Shown here piece by piece: positions 13,489-21,958 of a stretch of 33,078 bases of DNA (position 1 is the first letter of the stretch; every line of letters begins with the position of its first letter). The DNA is from Pyrinomonadaceae bacterium (GTDB lineage: Bacteria > Acidobacteriota > Blastocatellia > Pyrinomonadales > Pyrinomonadaceae). The stretch is from assembly GCA_022843305.1 (NCBI GenBank), contig JALHNX010000045.1, forward strand, positions 1 through 33,078, written 5' to 3'. Below the pieces are notes generated by a model. It made no database searches, was not told the DNA's origin, and saw nothing but the letters and a program-made list of their open reading frames with translations. Both the position numbers and the translations under genes were made by a program.

Positions 13489-16128
13489 TTACTTCGCTTT
13501 CGGCAAACTCAGAAGATTGGCGAAAAGCCGGTAAGCGCCCGGCACTCCGGCGGGCAACTGCCGGAAAAAGGCGTAGCTGCAATAGACGAATTTGCCTTTG
13601 CCGATTTCCGCAATGACCAAACCGCCTTTGTTTTCCGCTTCGCCAGCGTCGTGCGATTCGAGCAAAGGCTTGTAATTCGCGTCAAACTTTGAAAAGGCAT
13701 ACAGATTTCTTTCCTGCACCCAACCTTTGAAATCCTCGTCCGTGATCTTGTTCGGAAAATTAAAGACCGGATGCGCCGGTTCTAAAATCGTCATCTTCGC
13801 GTTTTCGTCCGTCACGCGCGCGCCCATCTGCGCCGGAAACGGCAAAAGGCTTTGATAAACGGGCAGTTGATACTGAACGATCAGCGTCCCGCCGTTTTTC
13901 ACATAATCGAGCAAACGCTGATGATTGGCGATGAAATCGGGGCGCACCTGCGAAGCGCGGATGCCGACGACAATCGCGTCAAAGCGCGACAGATCGGCGT
14001 TCGTCAGATCGTTTTCCGATATGTTCTGAACGTCGAAATTCATCTGCCGGATCGCGTCCGCCACGCGGTCGCCGCTGCCCGCGATGTAGCCGATTTTCAC
14101 CGGAACGGTTTTCAAATCCAAAACTTCGACCTTTGTTTCGGCGCGTTTGTAAAACCGATGGGTTTGAATGTGCGGATAGGCGATTGTCTGCATTTCATTT
14201 GTCGCCAACGATTCGCCGATCATCGCCTGCGCGTAAATTTGATAACTTCCCGCCTTTGTTTTCGCGGGAATCGTCAAATCAAAAGTTATCGCGGTTTTCT
14301 CGCCTTTTGATTTGAGATTAAAAGTTCGCGTATCTGCCGAATATTGCCAATCAATTTTTTCCAACCCGACAATATTTAATCCCGCATTTCCGCTAATGGG
14401 CTTCGATGTATGATTCGTAATGCTCATAACAACGCGCTTGACTTGCGCTTTTTCGCTCTGCGGAACAATCATGAGTTTCTGATCTAAACTTACCGAAAGC
14501 GCGGGAACGACATTCAGATTTCGCCGAATTTCGCCGCGAATGTCGTCGGCAAAACGATATTCGAGCGGCTGGTTTAACGTAATCTCGATGCCGTTGATCT
14601 CAAACTTAACATCCGCCGAAACCAGCGGCGGCTGAAACGGCAAAGTTTGATTTTTGTCCGCGTTCCAATCATACAAAAAACCGCTCCTTTCGCTTTTCAT
14701 CCAATACGGCTGAGTCAAAGCGGCGTTCGATCCGGCTTTGACATTAAAATACGCATTTTCATTTCCGACCTCGCGGCGGAACGGGTTTTGATTAGCTTCA
14801 TTCGGCTCTTCTCTTTTAGAAACCTGCCAGCCGTTGGGATTTTTCAGAGTGATTTCTTTAACTTTGATGTTTGCCGATGCAGGAAAAAAAACTTTGACCG
14901 TCGCCGGAAAATCTTCGCCCGCCACGACGGTTTCCCGATCAGCCAGTGCGTCAATCTGGATTCCCGCAAAAAGTTTGACGGCTTCGGCAAATTCGTCCTG
15001 TTTTTTCTGTAAAAAGAATTTCGTTTGCGGGTAACGGGTTGACCATTCGGCATCGTAAGCCGCCTTCCAGCCCTGTGTCAAAAGCGGCAGAATTTTTTCT
15101 CTTTCCTGATTTTGCTCGTTTAATTTTTCGGTAATATTTTGTAACTGCGCCAATTTTTCGGCAACGATTGGCTGTGAGTTGCCGGTATTTTTTGCGATGC
15201 CGCGAATCGAAACGTCAATTCCGTCGAAAATTCCGGTTTCCTTTTCCGCTTTCGGCGCGACGCTTTCGATCAGGTTCAATCCCGAAAACCGCTCGCCTTT
15301 TAATTCCAGAACGCCCTGTTCCTGCGTTTTATGCTGGCTTCTGCCTTCCATCGCAATTTCAAAATACGAGCGTCCAAGGAGAAAATCATATTGTCCGGTG
15401 TTGACGCGCAAGGTCGGCTCGCTCGTCGAGCGGAAACCTTGACCGACGTAAAATTTCTGCACCTGCCACGGTGCGCCCGCGTCCTTGCATTGGTTCGCAT
15501 CGGCGGCGGCTTTGACCGCCAGCGGCGCGATGTAGCCCGAAAACTGATGCTGTCCGTGTCCGTCGGCGGTCGTTCCCGAAAACCGCGAAATGACGACCAG
15601 CGGGCGAAAAGCGCGAATTGCCCGCACCGTATCGCACAGAACGATTTGCTCGTCCCATTTTTCTTTGGCTTCGGCTAAGGTTTTGGAAAATCCGTAATCA
15701 AAAGCGCGTGTAAAATACTGCTCCGCGCCGTCCAGACGACGTGCCTGCAAAAGCTCTTCGGTGCGGATTACACCGAGCGATTCAAATAATTCAGAACCGA
15801 TAATATTCTGCCCGCCGTCGCCGCGTGTCAAAGAAAGATACGCAGTCCGCGCATTTTCGCCGCGGGCGAGATATGCCAGAAGTCCCGAATCTTCATCGTC
15901 GGGATGTGCGCCGATGTGCATCACGCTTTTTGTATTGTTCAGCTTTTTGAGAAACTGCCCCAAACCAATCGCGCCGTAATCATACACGGGTCGAACCTGT
16001 GCAGAAGTTTCCCGCAAAGGCGCAAAGGCGCAAAGCAAGGCAATCAGCCATAAATAACCACAGGCGGACAGGAATTTTTTCCTGATCTGAAATCCGAAAT
16101 CTGAAATCTGAAATTTATTATTGCGCAT
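13489..16128 (-). CDS. Secreted PIG-L family deacetylase (large acidobacterial-type)
   Basis: The 879-aa protein starts at 16128, overlapping the symporter stop by 11 bases. After a signal peptide (about 18-43, ending in TSAQ) comes a PIG-L/LmbE domain with AHPDDE (74-79) and HGQHQ (H191, H194): H75, D78 and H194 are the expected zinc ligands. PIG-L enzymes deacetylate N-acetylglucosamine-type groups. The middle (about 330-640) is beta-rich, probably Ig-like. The last ~200 residues contain '[16 protein letters not shown]' and 'GGTLIVQYQ', a glutamine-amidotransferase-like fold without a clear catalytic Cys. The coding DNA for the first ~40 residues includes two dispersed repeat words (16014-16041 and 16083-16116), so the export signal may be recently assembled or the start internal. 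Export argues against a cytosolic bacillithiol role. Confidence 0.88.
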   Translation of the reverse strand: MRNNKFQISDFGFQIRKKFLSACGYLWLIALLCAFAPLRETSAQVRPVYDYGAIGLGQFLKKLNNTKSVMHIGAHPDDEDSGLLAYLARGENARTAYLSLTRGDGGQNIIGSELFESLGVIRTEELLQARRLDGAEQYFTRAFDYGFSKTLAEAKEKWDEQIVLCDTVRAIRAFRPLVVISRFSGTTADGHGQHQFSGYIAPLAVKAAADANQCKDAGAPWQVQKFYVGQGFRSTSEPTLRVNTGQYDFLLGRSYFEIAMEGRSQHKTQEQGVLELKGERFSGLNLIESVAPKAEKETGIFDGIDVSIRGIAKNTGNSQPIVAEKLAQLQNITEKLNEQNQEREKILPLLTQGWKAAYDAEWSTRYPQTKFFLQKKQDEFAEAVKLFAGIQIDALADRETVVAGEDFPATVKVFFPASANIKVKEITLKNPNGWQVSKREEPNEANQNPFRREVGNENAYFNVKAGSNAALTQPYWMKSERSGFLYDWNADKNQTLPFQPPLVSADVKFEINGIEITLNQPLEYRFADDIRGEIRRNLNVVPALSVSLDQKLMIVPQSEKAQVKRVVMSITNHTSKPISGNAGLNIVGLEKIDWQYSADTRTFNLKSKGEKTAITFDLTIPAKTKAGSYQIYAQAMIGESLATNEMQTIAYPHIQTHRFYKRAETKVEVLDLKTVPVKIGYIAGSGDRVADAIRQMNFDVQNISENDLTNADLSRFDAIVVGIRASQVRPDFIANHQRLLDYVKNGGTLIVQYQLPVYQSLLPFPAQMGARVTDENAKMTILEPAHPVFNFPNKITDEDFKGWVQERNLYAFSKFDANYKPLLESHDAGEAENKGGLVIAEIGKGKFVYCSYAFFRQLPAGVPGAYRLFANLLSLPKAK
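16014..16116. repeat. Two repeat words within the PIG-L signal-peptide coding region
   Basis: GGCGCAAA is reiterated in 16014-16041, and CTGAAATC/CCGAAATC in 16083-16116. The latter shares the 13-mer AAATCTGAAATTT (16104-16116) with the mutL linker at 18744-18756. In the gene these read as the start '[11 protein letters not shown]' and as part of the hydrophobic core 'CAFAPLRE'. Confidence 0.75.
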
Positions 16129-17788
16129 CTGCGGGTAAATCTTCTCCTTTAACAGTCAAACTTATTAAATAGCCGAACAAAACCGTCACCAGACAACCGA
16201 TGACATTGAACCATAAAAATTCGATATTCGTGTAAAGACTGGCGATCCAAACCGATGCGATTCCAAACAGCAGCCCGAAAAATGCGCCTCTTGCTCTGGC
16301 GCGTTTGACGATAAAAGCCAGCACGAAAACGCCCAGAAGCGACCCGTAAAAGAACGAGCCGAATTTATTGACTACCTCGATCAAGGACCCGAGATTCGTT
16401 GCAAAAATCGCGACGATGCAGGCGAAAATCCCCCAGATGAAGGTCGAGATTCTGCCAACCGCAACATAATGCCGGTCGGTCGCTTCGGGTTTGAAAAGCC
16501 GACGGTAAAAATCAATCGTCGTCGCCGTCGCAAGCGCGTTCAGTTCCGCCGCAATCGAACTCATCGCCGCCGCGAAGATCGCCGCGATGATCAAACCGAT
16601 CACGCCCATCGGCATATGTTGGAGAACAAACGTCGGAAAAACGTAATTGACATCGTTAAATTTCGCATCGCTCGTTTCGCGCACGAATTTGAGTGCTTCT
16701 TTGCGGTGCGCGTTGAATTTTTTGTCGGCTTCGATGTAGTTTTGCCGAAACTCAGTGCTTTCGGTCGAAAATTTTATTGCGGCTTCGCGGCGTTCGTTAA
16801 AGGCGTTTTGATAGTTTTGCTGAATCACCTGAAACTGCGGATTTTGTTCCGCCTTTGCGACTTCGTGAACGTTAAAAACGATCGGCGGCGCGGTGAATTG
16901 ATAAAAAACGAAAACCAGCACGCCGATCAATAGGATAAAAAACTGCATCGGAATTTTCAGAAACGCGCTCATCAAAAGTGAAGTTCTGCCTTCGTCAACC
17001 GATTTGGCGGTCAGAAATCTCTGCACCTGGCTTTGGTCGCAGCCGAAATAACCGAGCATCAGAAAAAGCCCGCCGATCAAGCCCGACCAGATCGTGTATT
17101 TTTCCTGCAAATTAAAGCTCGTGTCAACCGTGTCGAGCTTGCCCAAAGAACCTGCCAGATAAAGCCCGTCAGCGACCGAAACTCCGGCGGGAAAGCTCCA
17201 TAAAATAATCAGCAGACAAACGCCCATCCCGAAAAAAATGATGAACATCTGTTTGACATCCGTCCACGTGACGGCTTGCACGCCGCCGAAAACCGTGTAA
17301 ACGGTCGTGGACATACCAATCGCAAAAATCGTGAAAATCAGATTCCAGCCGAAGACGATTGAAAGCACAATCGAAGGCGCGGAAATGATCGTACCAACGC
17401 CCAAACCGCGAGAAATTAAGAAAAAGAAACTGGTTAATGTTCTGACCTTAACATCAAAGCGTTTTTCCAGATATTCGTAAGCCGTGAAAACCTGCGCGCG
17501 GTGAAAGAACGGTACGACCGTCACGCAGAGAATTATCATCGCAAAAGGCAGACCGTAATAAAACTGGATGAACCTCATCCCGTCCGTGTAGGCTTGTCCG
17601 GTCGTTCCGACCAGAGTTATCGCGGAAAGTTGCGTCGCCATCACACTCAACCCGACCGCCCACCACGGCAGACTGCGATTAGCAAGAAAATAGCCTTCCT
17701 TGCTGCCCGAATGTTTGGTCATACGGATTCCGTCCCAAATCACATACGTCAGATACGCGATGACGATTGCCCAATCAAGAAGTTTCAT
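16118..17788 (-). CDS. Sodium:solute symporter (SSS family)
   Basis: The 556-aa protein is almost wholly membrane-embedded, with about 13 hydrophobic segments. Family blocks are seen in '[20 protein letters not shown]' (about 29-48), '[18 protein letters not shown]' (about 50-67), and '[17 protein letters not shown]' (about 169-185). A charged loop of about 75 residues (near 315-385), predicted helical, interrupts the membrane part and is longer than in textbook members. SSS carriers use the sodium gradient to import sugars, sialic acids, amino acids or carboxylates. Its stop overlaps the start of the secreted PIG-L deacetylase, so import of a sugar freed or deacetylated outside is a fair guess. 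The preceding 94 bases hold an inverted repeat, perhaps isolating it from the mutL transcript. Confidence 0.93.
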   Translation of the reverse strand: MKLLDWAIVIAYLTYVIWDGIRMTKHSGSKEGYFLANRSLPWWAVGLSVMATQLSAITLVGTTGQAYTDGMRFIQFYYGLPFAMIILCVTVVPFFHRAQVFTAYEYLEKRFDVKVRTLTSFFFLISRGLGVGTIISAPSIVLSIVFGWNLIFTIFAIGMSTTVYTVFGGVQAVTWTDVKQMFIIFFGMGVCLLIILWSFPAGVSVADGLYLAGSLGKLDTVDTSFNLQEKYTIWSGLIGGLFLMLGYFGCDQSQVQRFLTAKSVDEGRTSLLMSAFLKIPMQFFILLIGVLVFVFYQFTAPPIVFNVHEVAKAEQNPQFQVIQQNYQNAFNERREAAIKFSTESTEFRQNYIEADKKFNAHRKEALKFVRETSDAKFNDVNYVFPTFVLQHMPMGVIGLIIAAIFAAAMSSIAAELNALATATTIDFYRRLFKPEATDRHYVAVGRISTFIWGIFACIVAIFATNLGSLIEVVNKFGSFFYGSLLGVFVLAFIVKRARARGAFFGLLFGIASVWIASLYTNIEFLWFNVIGCLVTVLFGYLISLTVKGEDLPADAQ

Positions 17789-17794
17789 AAATTA

Positions 17795-17883
17795 AATCGG
17801 TCTTTGGTCTTTGGTCTTCGGACTTTGAAACGGGCTTCTTCCTAAAAATGCCAAGACCAAAGACCGAAAACCAAAGACCGATT
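17795..17883. repeat. Inverted pair of GGTCTTTGGTC repeat words
   Basis: AATCGGTCTTTGGTCTTTGG (from 17795) and its near reverse complement ending at 17883 (AAAACCAAAGACCGATT) flank a centre of about 34 bases. The 15-mer GGTCTTCGGACTTTG (17813-17827) also occurs inside mutL at 18707-18721. It fills almost the whole gap between the 42-aa gene and the symporter, and in RNA it would form a long hairpin that could terminate or protect transcript ends. Confidence 0.8.
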
Positions 17884-18011
17884 CAGGAAAAATAGCGCGA
17901 AAACGCCCACAATGCCGTGATTACGATAAATGTAAACACAATGACCGCAAAATAAACCCGCCGCCAGAAAGAATTCGGCTTTTCTTCGATGATTTCCTGT
18001 TCTTTTTCCAT
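17883..18011 (-). CDS. Small 42-aa single-pass membrane protein
   Basis: This short frame starts at the ATG at 18011, whose A is shared with the TAA of mutL (TAATG), the classic arrangement for translational coupling. The product has an acidic start (MEKEQEIIEEK), then 'NSFWRRVYFAVIVFTFIVITALWAFSRYFS': positive RR at the cytosolic face and one membrane helix (about residues 20-37). This charge layout fits an N-in orientation. A longer reading from 18083 lies within mutL and is less likely. I know no named family. It might be a membrane helper of the downstream symporter or only a small conserved protein trailing mutL. Confidence 0.6.
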   Translation of the reverse strand: MEKEQEIIEEKPNSFWRRVYFAVIVFTFIVITALWAFSRYFS

Positions 18012-20053
18012 TATGTTCGATGAAATCCGCGCTCGATGTCCTTCATCGTCAGGCGCAAAATTACGGGGCGACCGTGCGGGCAAGTCGTCGGCGACGAAGT
18101 TATCAGCAAACGGTCAATCAGCCACTGCATTTTTTCGGGCGTTAGTTTCATATTGATCTTGACCGCGGCTTTGCAAGCCAAACTCGCCGCAATATCATCG
18201 CGCAAACTCGCTTTTGCCGCGCCACGTTTTTCCGATTCAACCGTATCCAGAATTTCTGCCAAAAGATTTCGCGCTTCGGAAGGCGGCAGATCGGTCGGCA
18301 CGGATTTTATCGCAATTGTTCGCCCGGAAAGCCGCATCAAGCCGAAACCGAGGCTTTCCAATTCTTCTTCGACAATCGAAAAAGCCTGACTCTGCGCCGG
18401 CGTCAGATCGAAGGTTTCCGGAAGCAGCAGATTTTGCGATTCGATTTTCCGCTCGGTTTCCTTCTTGCGGAATTTATCGAACAAAATCCGCTCGTGCGCG
18501 ACGTGCTGGTCAATCAGCAGCATTCCTTCATCGTCAACCGCAATGATAAAACTGTCGTGAAGCTGTCCGATCGGGCGAATTTTCGATGCCGAAAAATCCT
18601 TTACTTCCGCCGCTTTAACGACCTTTTCGGCGGAATTGAACGGCGGCATCTCAATTGCGGATTGCCGATTGTAGATTGCCGATTTTTCGGGTTGATTTCG
18701 GTCTTCGGTCTTCGGACTTTGGTTTTCGTAAATTTGAGGTTTCAAATCTGAAATTTCAGATTTTTGCGAATCTATATCGGTCGCTTTTTGTTCGAAATCT
18801 GATGAGAATATTTCGTCTTTTAGTTCAAATTCCTGCATTAAAACCTGTTCCGCCGTTTCGGTCACGGTTTCGATGATGATGCCGGATTTTTCTTCGGTCA
18901 GATGTCCGGTTTGAATTGTTTCGGTCAAAGAAACATTTGCCGATTCGTCCGTGTAAACGTGAAAATTAATTTTTGCCTGCTCGAATTTTTCGCTTTCGAC
19001 CACAGGTTTTTGAAACTCCGCTTCTCCGCTTCTCCTTTTCTCCTTTTCTTCCCTGACGATTCCCGCTTTGGCAAGCGATTCACGAATCGCTTCGGCAATC
19101 GTTTCCTTGACAGCTTCCGAGCGGCGAAAACGCACTTCGGTTTTCGCCGGATGAACGTTGACATCAATTTCTTCGAGCGGAATATCGAGAAATAAAAACG
19201 CGACCGGATAAACGCCGTGCGGCAGAACCGAACGGAAACCTTCCAAAAGTCCGCCCGCGATCACTTTATCGCGCACAAATCTTTGATTAACAAAGAAATA
19301 CTGCGCGTCGCGTGTCGTTCTTCTTTCTCGCGGCGCGGACACGAAACCCGAGATTTTCGCAATAAATTCGCGTCCGCCCGACACCGGCAGAAGGCTTTCA
19401 ATCAATCCCGAACCGAAAATCTGAAAAGCGCGTTCGCGCAAATCCTTAGCCGGCGAAACGCGCAAAACCTCGCGTCCGTTATTGGTCAGCGTAAACGCGA
19501 CTTCGGGATGCGCGAGCGCGTAATGCTGAATGACGGCAGTCAGATGATAATTCTCCGTCGCCTCGGAACGCATAAATTTGCGCCGTGCCGGTGTGTTGAA
19601 AAACAAATCTCTGACGCTTAAAGTCGTTCCCTTATTTCGCGCCGCGTCTTTTACGTCAATTAATCTTCCGCCTTCGATTAAAACGCGCGTCGCCGCCGTG
19701 TCGGTTTCGGTTTTCGTGACAAGTTCGACCTTTGCGACCGAAGCGATTGAAGCCAATGCCTCGCCGCGAAAACCCAAAGTTTGAATCGCCGCCAAATCTT
19801 CCAGAGTTTTAATTTTCGAGGTCGCGTGGCGTTCAAACGCCAGAATCGCGTCGTCCCTGAACATTCCTTCGCCGTCATCCGCGACGCGCATCAAACGCCG
19901 TCCGCCGAGTTCGATGTCAATCTGGATGCGTTTTGCTCCCGCGTCAATCGAATTTTCGACGAGTTCCTTAATGACCGAAGCCGGACGCTCGACAACTTCG
20001 CCCGCCGCGATTTGATTTGCCAGATTGTCGGAAAGGATTTTTATTTTGTTCAT
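18011..20053 (-). CDS. mutL: DNA mismatch repair protein MutL
   Basis: The protein is 680 aa from the ATG at 20053, chosen because 'MNKIKILSDNLANQIAAGEVVERP' shortened to LxxxxANQIAAGEVVERP is the canonical start; the open frame continues to 20137 only through a repeat. The GHKL ATPase has ELVENSIDAGA (30-40), DDGEGM (59-64), LGFRGEAL (93-100) and 'NKGTTLSVRDLFFNTPARR'. The C-terminal dimerisation/nuclease domain has DQHVAHERILFD (515-526), ACKAAVK (C627) and CPHGRP (658-663), so the metal-dependent nicking centre seems kept, although the usual DQHA reads DQHV and the final Glu is Asp. The linker (about 385-490) is low-complexity, and about 427-467 is encoded by three dispersed repeat words. 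MutL links MutS mismatch recognition to strand removal. No mutS is in view. bshC lies upstream. Confidence 0.96.
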   Translation of the reverse strand: MNKIKILSDNLANQIAAGEVVERPASVIKELVENSIDAGAKRIQIDIELGGRRLMRVADDGEGMFRDDAILAFERHATSKIKTLEDLAAIQTLGFRGEALASIASVAKVELVTKTETDTAATRVLIEGGRLIDVKDAARNKGTTLSVRDLFFNTPARRKFMRSEATENYHLTAVIQHYALAHPEVAFTLTNNGREVLRVSPAKDLRERAFQIFGSGLIESLLPVSGGREFIAKISGFVSAPRERRTTRDAQYFFVNQRFVRDKVIAGGLLEGFRSVLPHGVYPVAFLFLDIPLEEIDVNVHPAKTEVRFRRSEAVKETIAEAIRESLAKAGIVREEKEKRRSGEAEFQKPVVESEKFEQAKINFHVYTDESANVSLTETIQTGHLTEEKSGIIIETVTETAEQVLMQEFELKDEIFSSDFEQKATDIDSQKSEISDLKPQIYENQSPKTEDRNQPEKSAIYNRQSAIEMPPFNSAEKVVKAAEVKDFSASKIRPIGQLHDSFIIAVDDEGMLLIDQHVAHERILFDKFRKKETERKIESQNLLLPETFDLTPAQSQAFSIVEEELESLGFGLMRLSGRTIAIKSVPTDLPPSEARNLLAEILDTVESEKRGAAKASLRDDIAASLACKAAVKINMKLTPEKMQWLIDRLLITSSPTTCPHGRPVILRLTMKDIERGFHRT
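18652..18773. repeat. Cluster of three dispersed repeat words inside mutL
   Basis: Consecutive copies of the GGATTGC-type word (about 18654-18680), the GGTCTTCGG-type word (about 18697-18725) and the AAATCTGAAATTT-type word (about 18736-18773) lie in frame in the MutL linker. The same three words occur at 3011-3048, 17797-17827 and 16083-16116, outside or at the edge of genes. Total length keeps the reading frame. Confidence 0.8.
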
Positions 20054-20063
20054 TTTTTTGTTC

Positions 20064-20126
20064 GTTGTCAGTGGTCGGTTGTGCGTTGTATTTCTTAATT
20101 GCAAAGGACAACCGACCACTGACAAC
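20064..20126. repeat. Perfect 19-bp inverted repeat between bshC and mutL
   Basis: GTTGTCAGTGGTCGGTTGT (20064-20082) and ACAACCGACCACTGACAAC (20108-20126) are exact reverse complements, 25 bases apart. The pair occupies the gap upstream of mutL and would fold as a stable hairpin in the mRNA leader. No T tract follows on the minus strand other than AAAAAAA in the leader, so it is not a standard terminator. Confidence 0.9.
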
Positions 20127-20133
20127 TGACTAA

Positions 20134-21843
20134 TCATAAATATATTACCCGGTGCGCCTTGTCGTCCAAATCAATCGCGTCGTAAATCCAATCAATAAAA
20201 TAAAGTCCGTGCGCGTTGAGAAAAGTTAAAACGTTCAAAGTTCTTTCCTGCAAAGTTTTTTGGGGCAAAAGCGCGCCAAAAGCCGATTCGATTCGACGGT
20301 TTATCATTTCGTCCTTGCGAAGCTGTGCGAAATGAAACTTTGTTCTGAGTGCGCCGATATGATAAAGAATTTTCCGGCGGCGGTTTGCCAGATTTTCCGC
20401 CAAAGTCGAATCAAATTGCCGTAAATCCTGATCTAAATGATTCAATTGCGCGTTGATTATCTCTTCGGCTTCGGCAAAAGTTTCTGCCGTTTTTTTGTTC
20501 AGATATTTTTCGACAATCTGCGGCAGAACTTTTTCAACACCTTCAAACAAATCCGTTAAATTTAAATCGTATTTTTTGAGCGTCCGCTGATGCTTTTTTT
20601 CTACAAACGTAAAACTCTGCCGATGCAGAATCGGCGTAACGTATCTTTGCAAAGTTTCATAGATCACCGAATTTTGCGCAAAATAAGCGATTTCCGCGCC
20701 GCCGCCGAAATAACAAACCGTCGGCAAAAGATAATCCTGCACGACGGGTCGCATCAGCGCGTTCGGACTCAGATTTTCGGCTGATTTTTCGGCGATTTCG
20801 ACTAATTCCGCCAGATCAAATTCGCGTTTCGTTTCTTTCGCATGGATTTTGCCGTTCTTGTTTTTCTTCAGGGCGCGGCGTTTGCCGCTTTCGTCAATCC
20901 AGAAGAACGGAAAAAAATCTTCTTCGACCAAAACCTGTGCGGAATAATTTTCAGCTTTCAGTTCCTCGTTTCGCGCGAGCAGTTTTTCGCGGATCTCGTC
21001 CGATTTTTTGACCGCTTCGGCGAAAATCGGTGCGGAAAGTTTTTTTAGTTTTTCATTCAACGGCGAAAAAATTATCAAACCGTATTTGGCAAAGACTTTT
21101 GTCAGAAACTTCGCAAACGATGAAGAATAAGTTTCGTTTGAATTGTAGCTTTCCTTTAAGATCGCTTTTAATTCATCGGAAAATTCGGTATGCGAAACGC
21201 TTTTGAAAAATTCGTCAACGGTTTCGCCAATCGTTTCATCGAGATTTACAAAACCGACGGGCAAATTTTCCGTGTAATTTTGCGGCGTGTTTTCGAGTTT
21301 GAGTAACTTTAACCCACCCGCTACCGCAGATGGTTCTGACTTGTCGCTCAAGACGAAAGTCTTTTTCACTTCATCAAAATCGTGGTCTTCTTCGGCGATC
21401 CAGAAAACCGGCACGGTTTTTATTCCGCGACCGCGCAGGCATTCCGCCAATTTGACTGCCGATAACGCCTTGTAAATCGTATAAACCGCGCCCGAAAAAA
21501 GTCCGGCTTGCTGTCCGGTAACGACGGCGACGCAATCGGATTCGCGCAAAAGCTCGATATTTTCAAAAGTCTTTTCACCCGCGCCGAAACTTTTGTTGGT
21601 TTCCTGCAAAGCATCGCAAAGCAGATTCCGGTCGGTTTTGTAATTTTCCAAAACCGCGCCGATGTTTCGGGAAATTTCCGTGTGCGATTCGGGCGCGGAT
21701 GGATAAAATTTTTTTAAGCCGCGCGGATTTTGCTGGTATTCGACAAAAAGTTTCGATTGCTGCGGAATGTTTGCAAACGGCAGACTCTCGATCGAAAACA
21801 AAGTCCCGCTTGCTAAACAATGTCCGGCTGATTCTTGGTTCAC
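20134..21843 (-). CDS. bshC: Bacillithiol biosynthesis cysteine-adding enzyme BshC
   Basis: The 569-aa product begins with GTG at 21843; AGGAGAG four bases upstream decides this, since the ATG overlapping it is out of frame. Diagnostic blocks are VVTGQQAGLFSG (107-118) with 'YTIYKALSAVKLA' after it, and FWIAEEDHDFDEV (147-159). BshC adds cysteine to glucosaminyl-malate, the last step of bacillithiol synthesis. A charged C-terminal coiled-coil region (about 440-540) matches the family. No bshA or cytosolic bshB is in the window; the PIG-L deacetylase downstream is exported and does not fit BshB. Members occur in Firmicutes, Bacteroidota and Acidobacteriota. It is followed by the 19-bp inverted repeat and mutL on the same strand. 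Confidence 0.95.
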   Translation of the reverse strand: MNQESAGHCLASGTLFSIESLPFANIPQQSKLFVEYQQNPRGLKKFYPSAPESHTEISRNIGAVLENYKTDRNLLCDALQETNKSFGAGEKTFENIELLRESDCVAVVTGQQAGLFSGAVYTIYKALSAVKLAECLRGRGIKTVPVFWIAEEDHDFDEVKKTFVLSDKSEPSAVAGGLKLLKLENTPQNYTENLPVGFVNLDETIGETVDEFFKSVSHTEFSDELKAILKESYNSNETYSSSFAKFLTKVFAKYGLIIFSPLNEKLKKLSAPIFAEAVKKSDEIREKLLARNEELKAENYSAQVLVEEDFFPFFWIDESGKRRALKKNKNGKIHAKETKREFDLAELVEIAEKSAENLSPNALMRPVVQDYLLPTVCYFGGGAEIAYFAQNSVIYETLQRYVTPILHRQSFTFVEKKHQRTLKKYDLNLTDLFEGVEKVLPQIVEKYLNKKTAETFAEAEEIINAQLNHLDQDLRQFDSTLAENLANRRRKILYHIGALRTKFHFAQLRKDEMINRRIESAFGALLPQKTLQERTLNVLTFLNAHGLYFIDWIYDAIDLDDKAHRVIYL

Positions 21844-21901
21844 ATTTCTCTCCTAACTTCTTGATTATAAATTTCAAACCCGCCAGTTTAAAGCCGGAAA
21901 C

Positions 21902-21931
21902 AAAAAAGGACGATGTTTTTTGCATCGTCCT
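21902..21931 (-). terminator. Rho-independent terminator of the BNR-protein gene
   Basis: On the minus strand AGGACGATG (complement of 21923-21931) pairs with CATCGTCCT (complement of 21907-21915) around a 7-base loop, followed by TTTTTTG (complement of 21901-21907). It ends about 28 bases after the BNR-protein stop and about 60 bases before bshC starts. Confidence 0.9.
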
Positions 21932-21958
21932 GAAAGTATTGAAATTTAAGTCTATTTT

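Noticed and set aside
13489..16128. PIG-L protein as the bacillithiol deacetylase BshB
   Set aside because: It is exported, 879 aa long and carries extra C-terminal domains, unlike the small cytosolic BshB.
20054..20137. N-terminal extension of MutL from an ATG at 20137
   Set aside because: The extension is translated from the inverted repeat, overlaps bshC and precedes the canonical MutL start.
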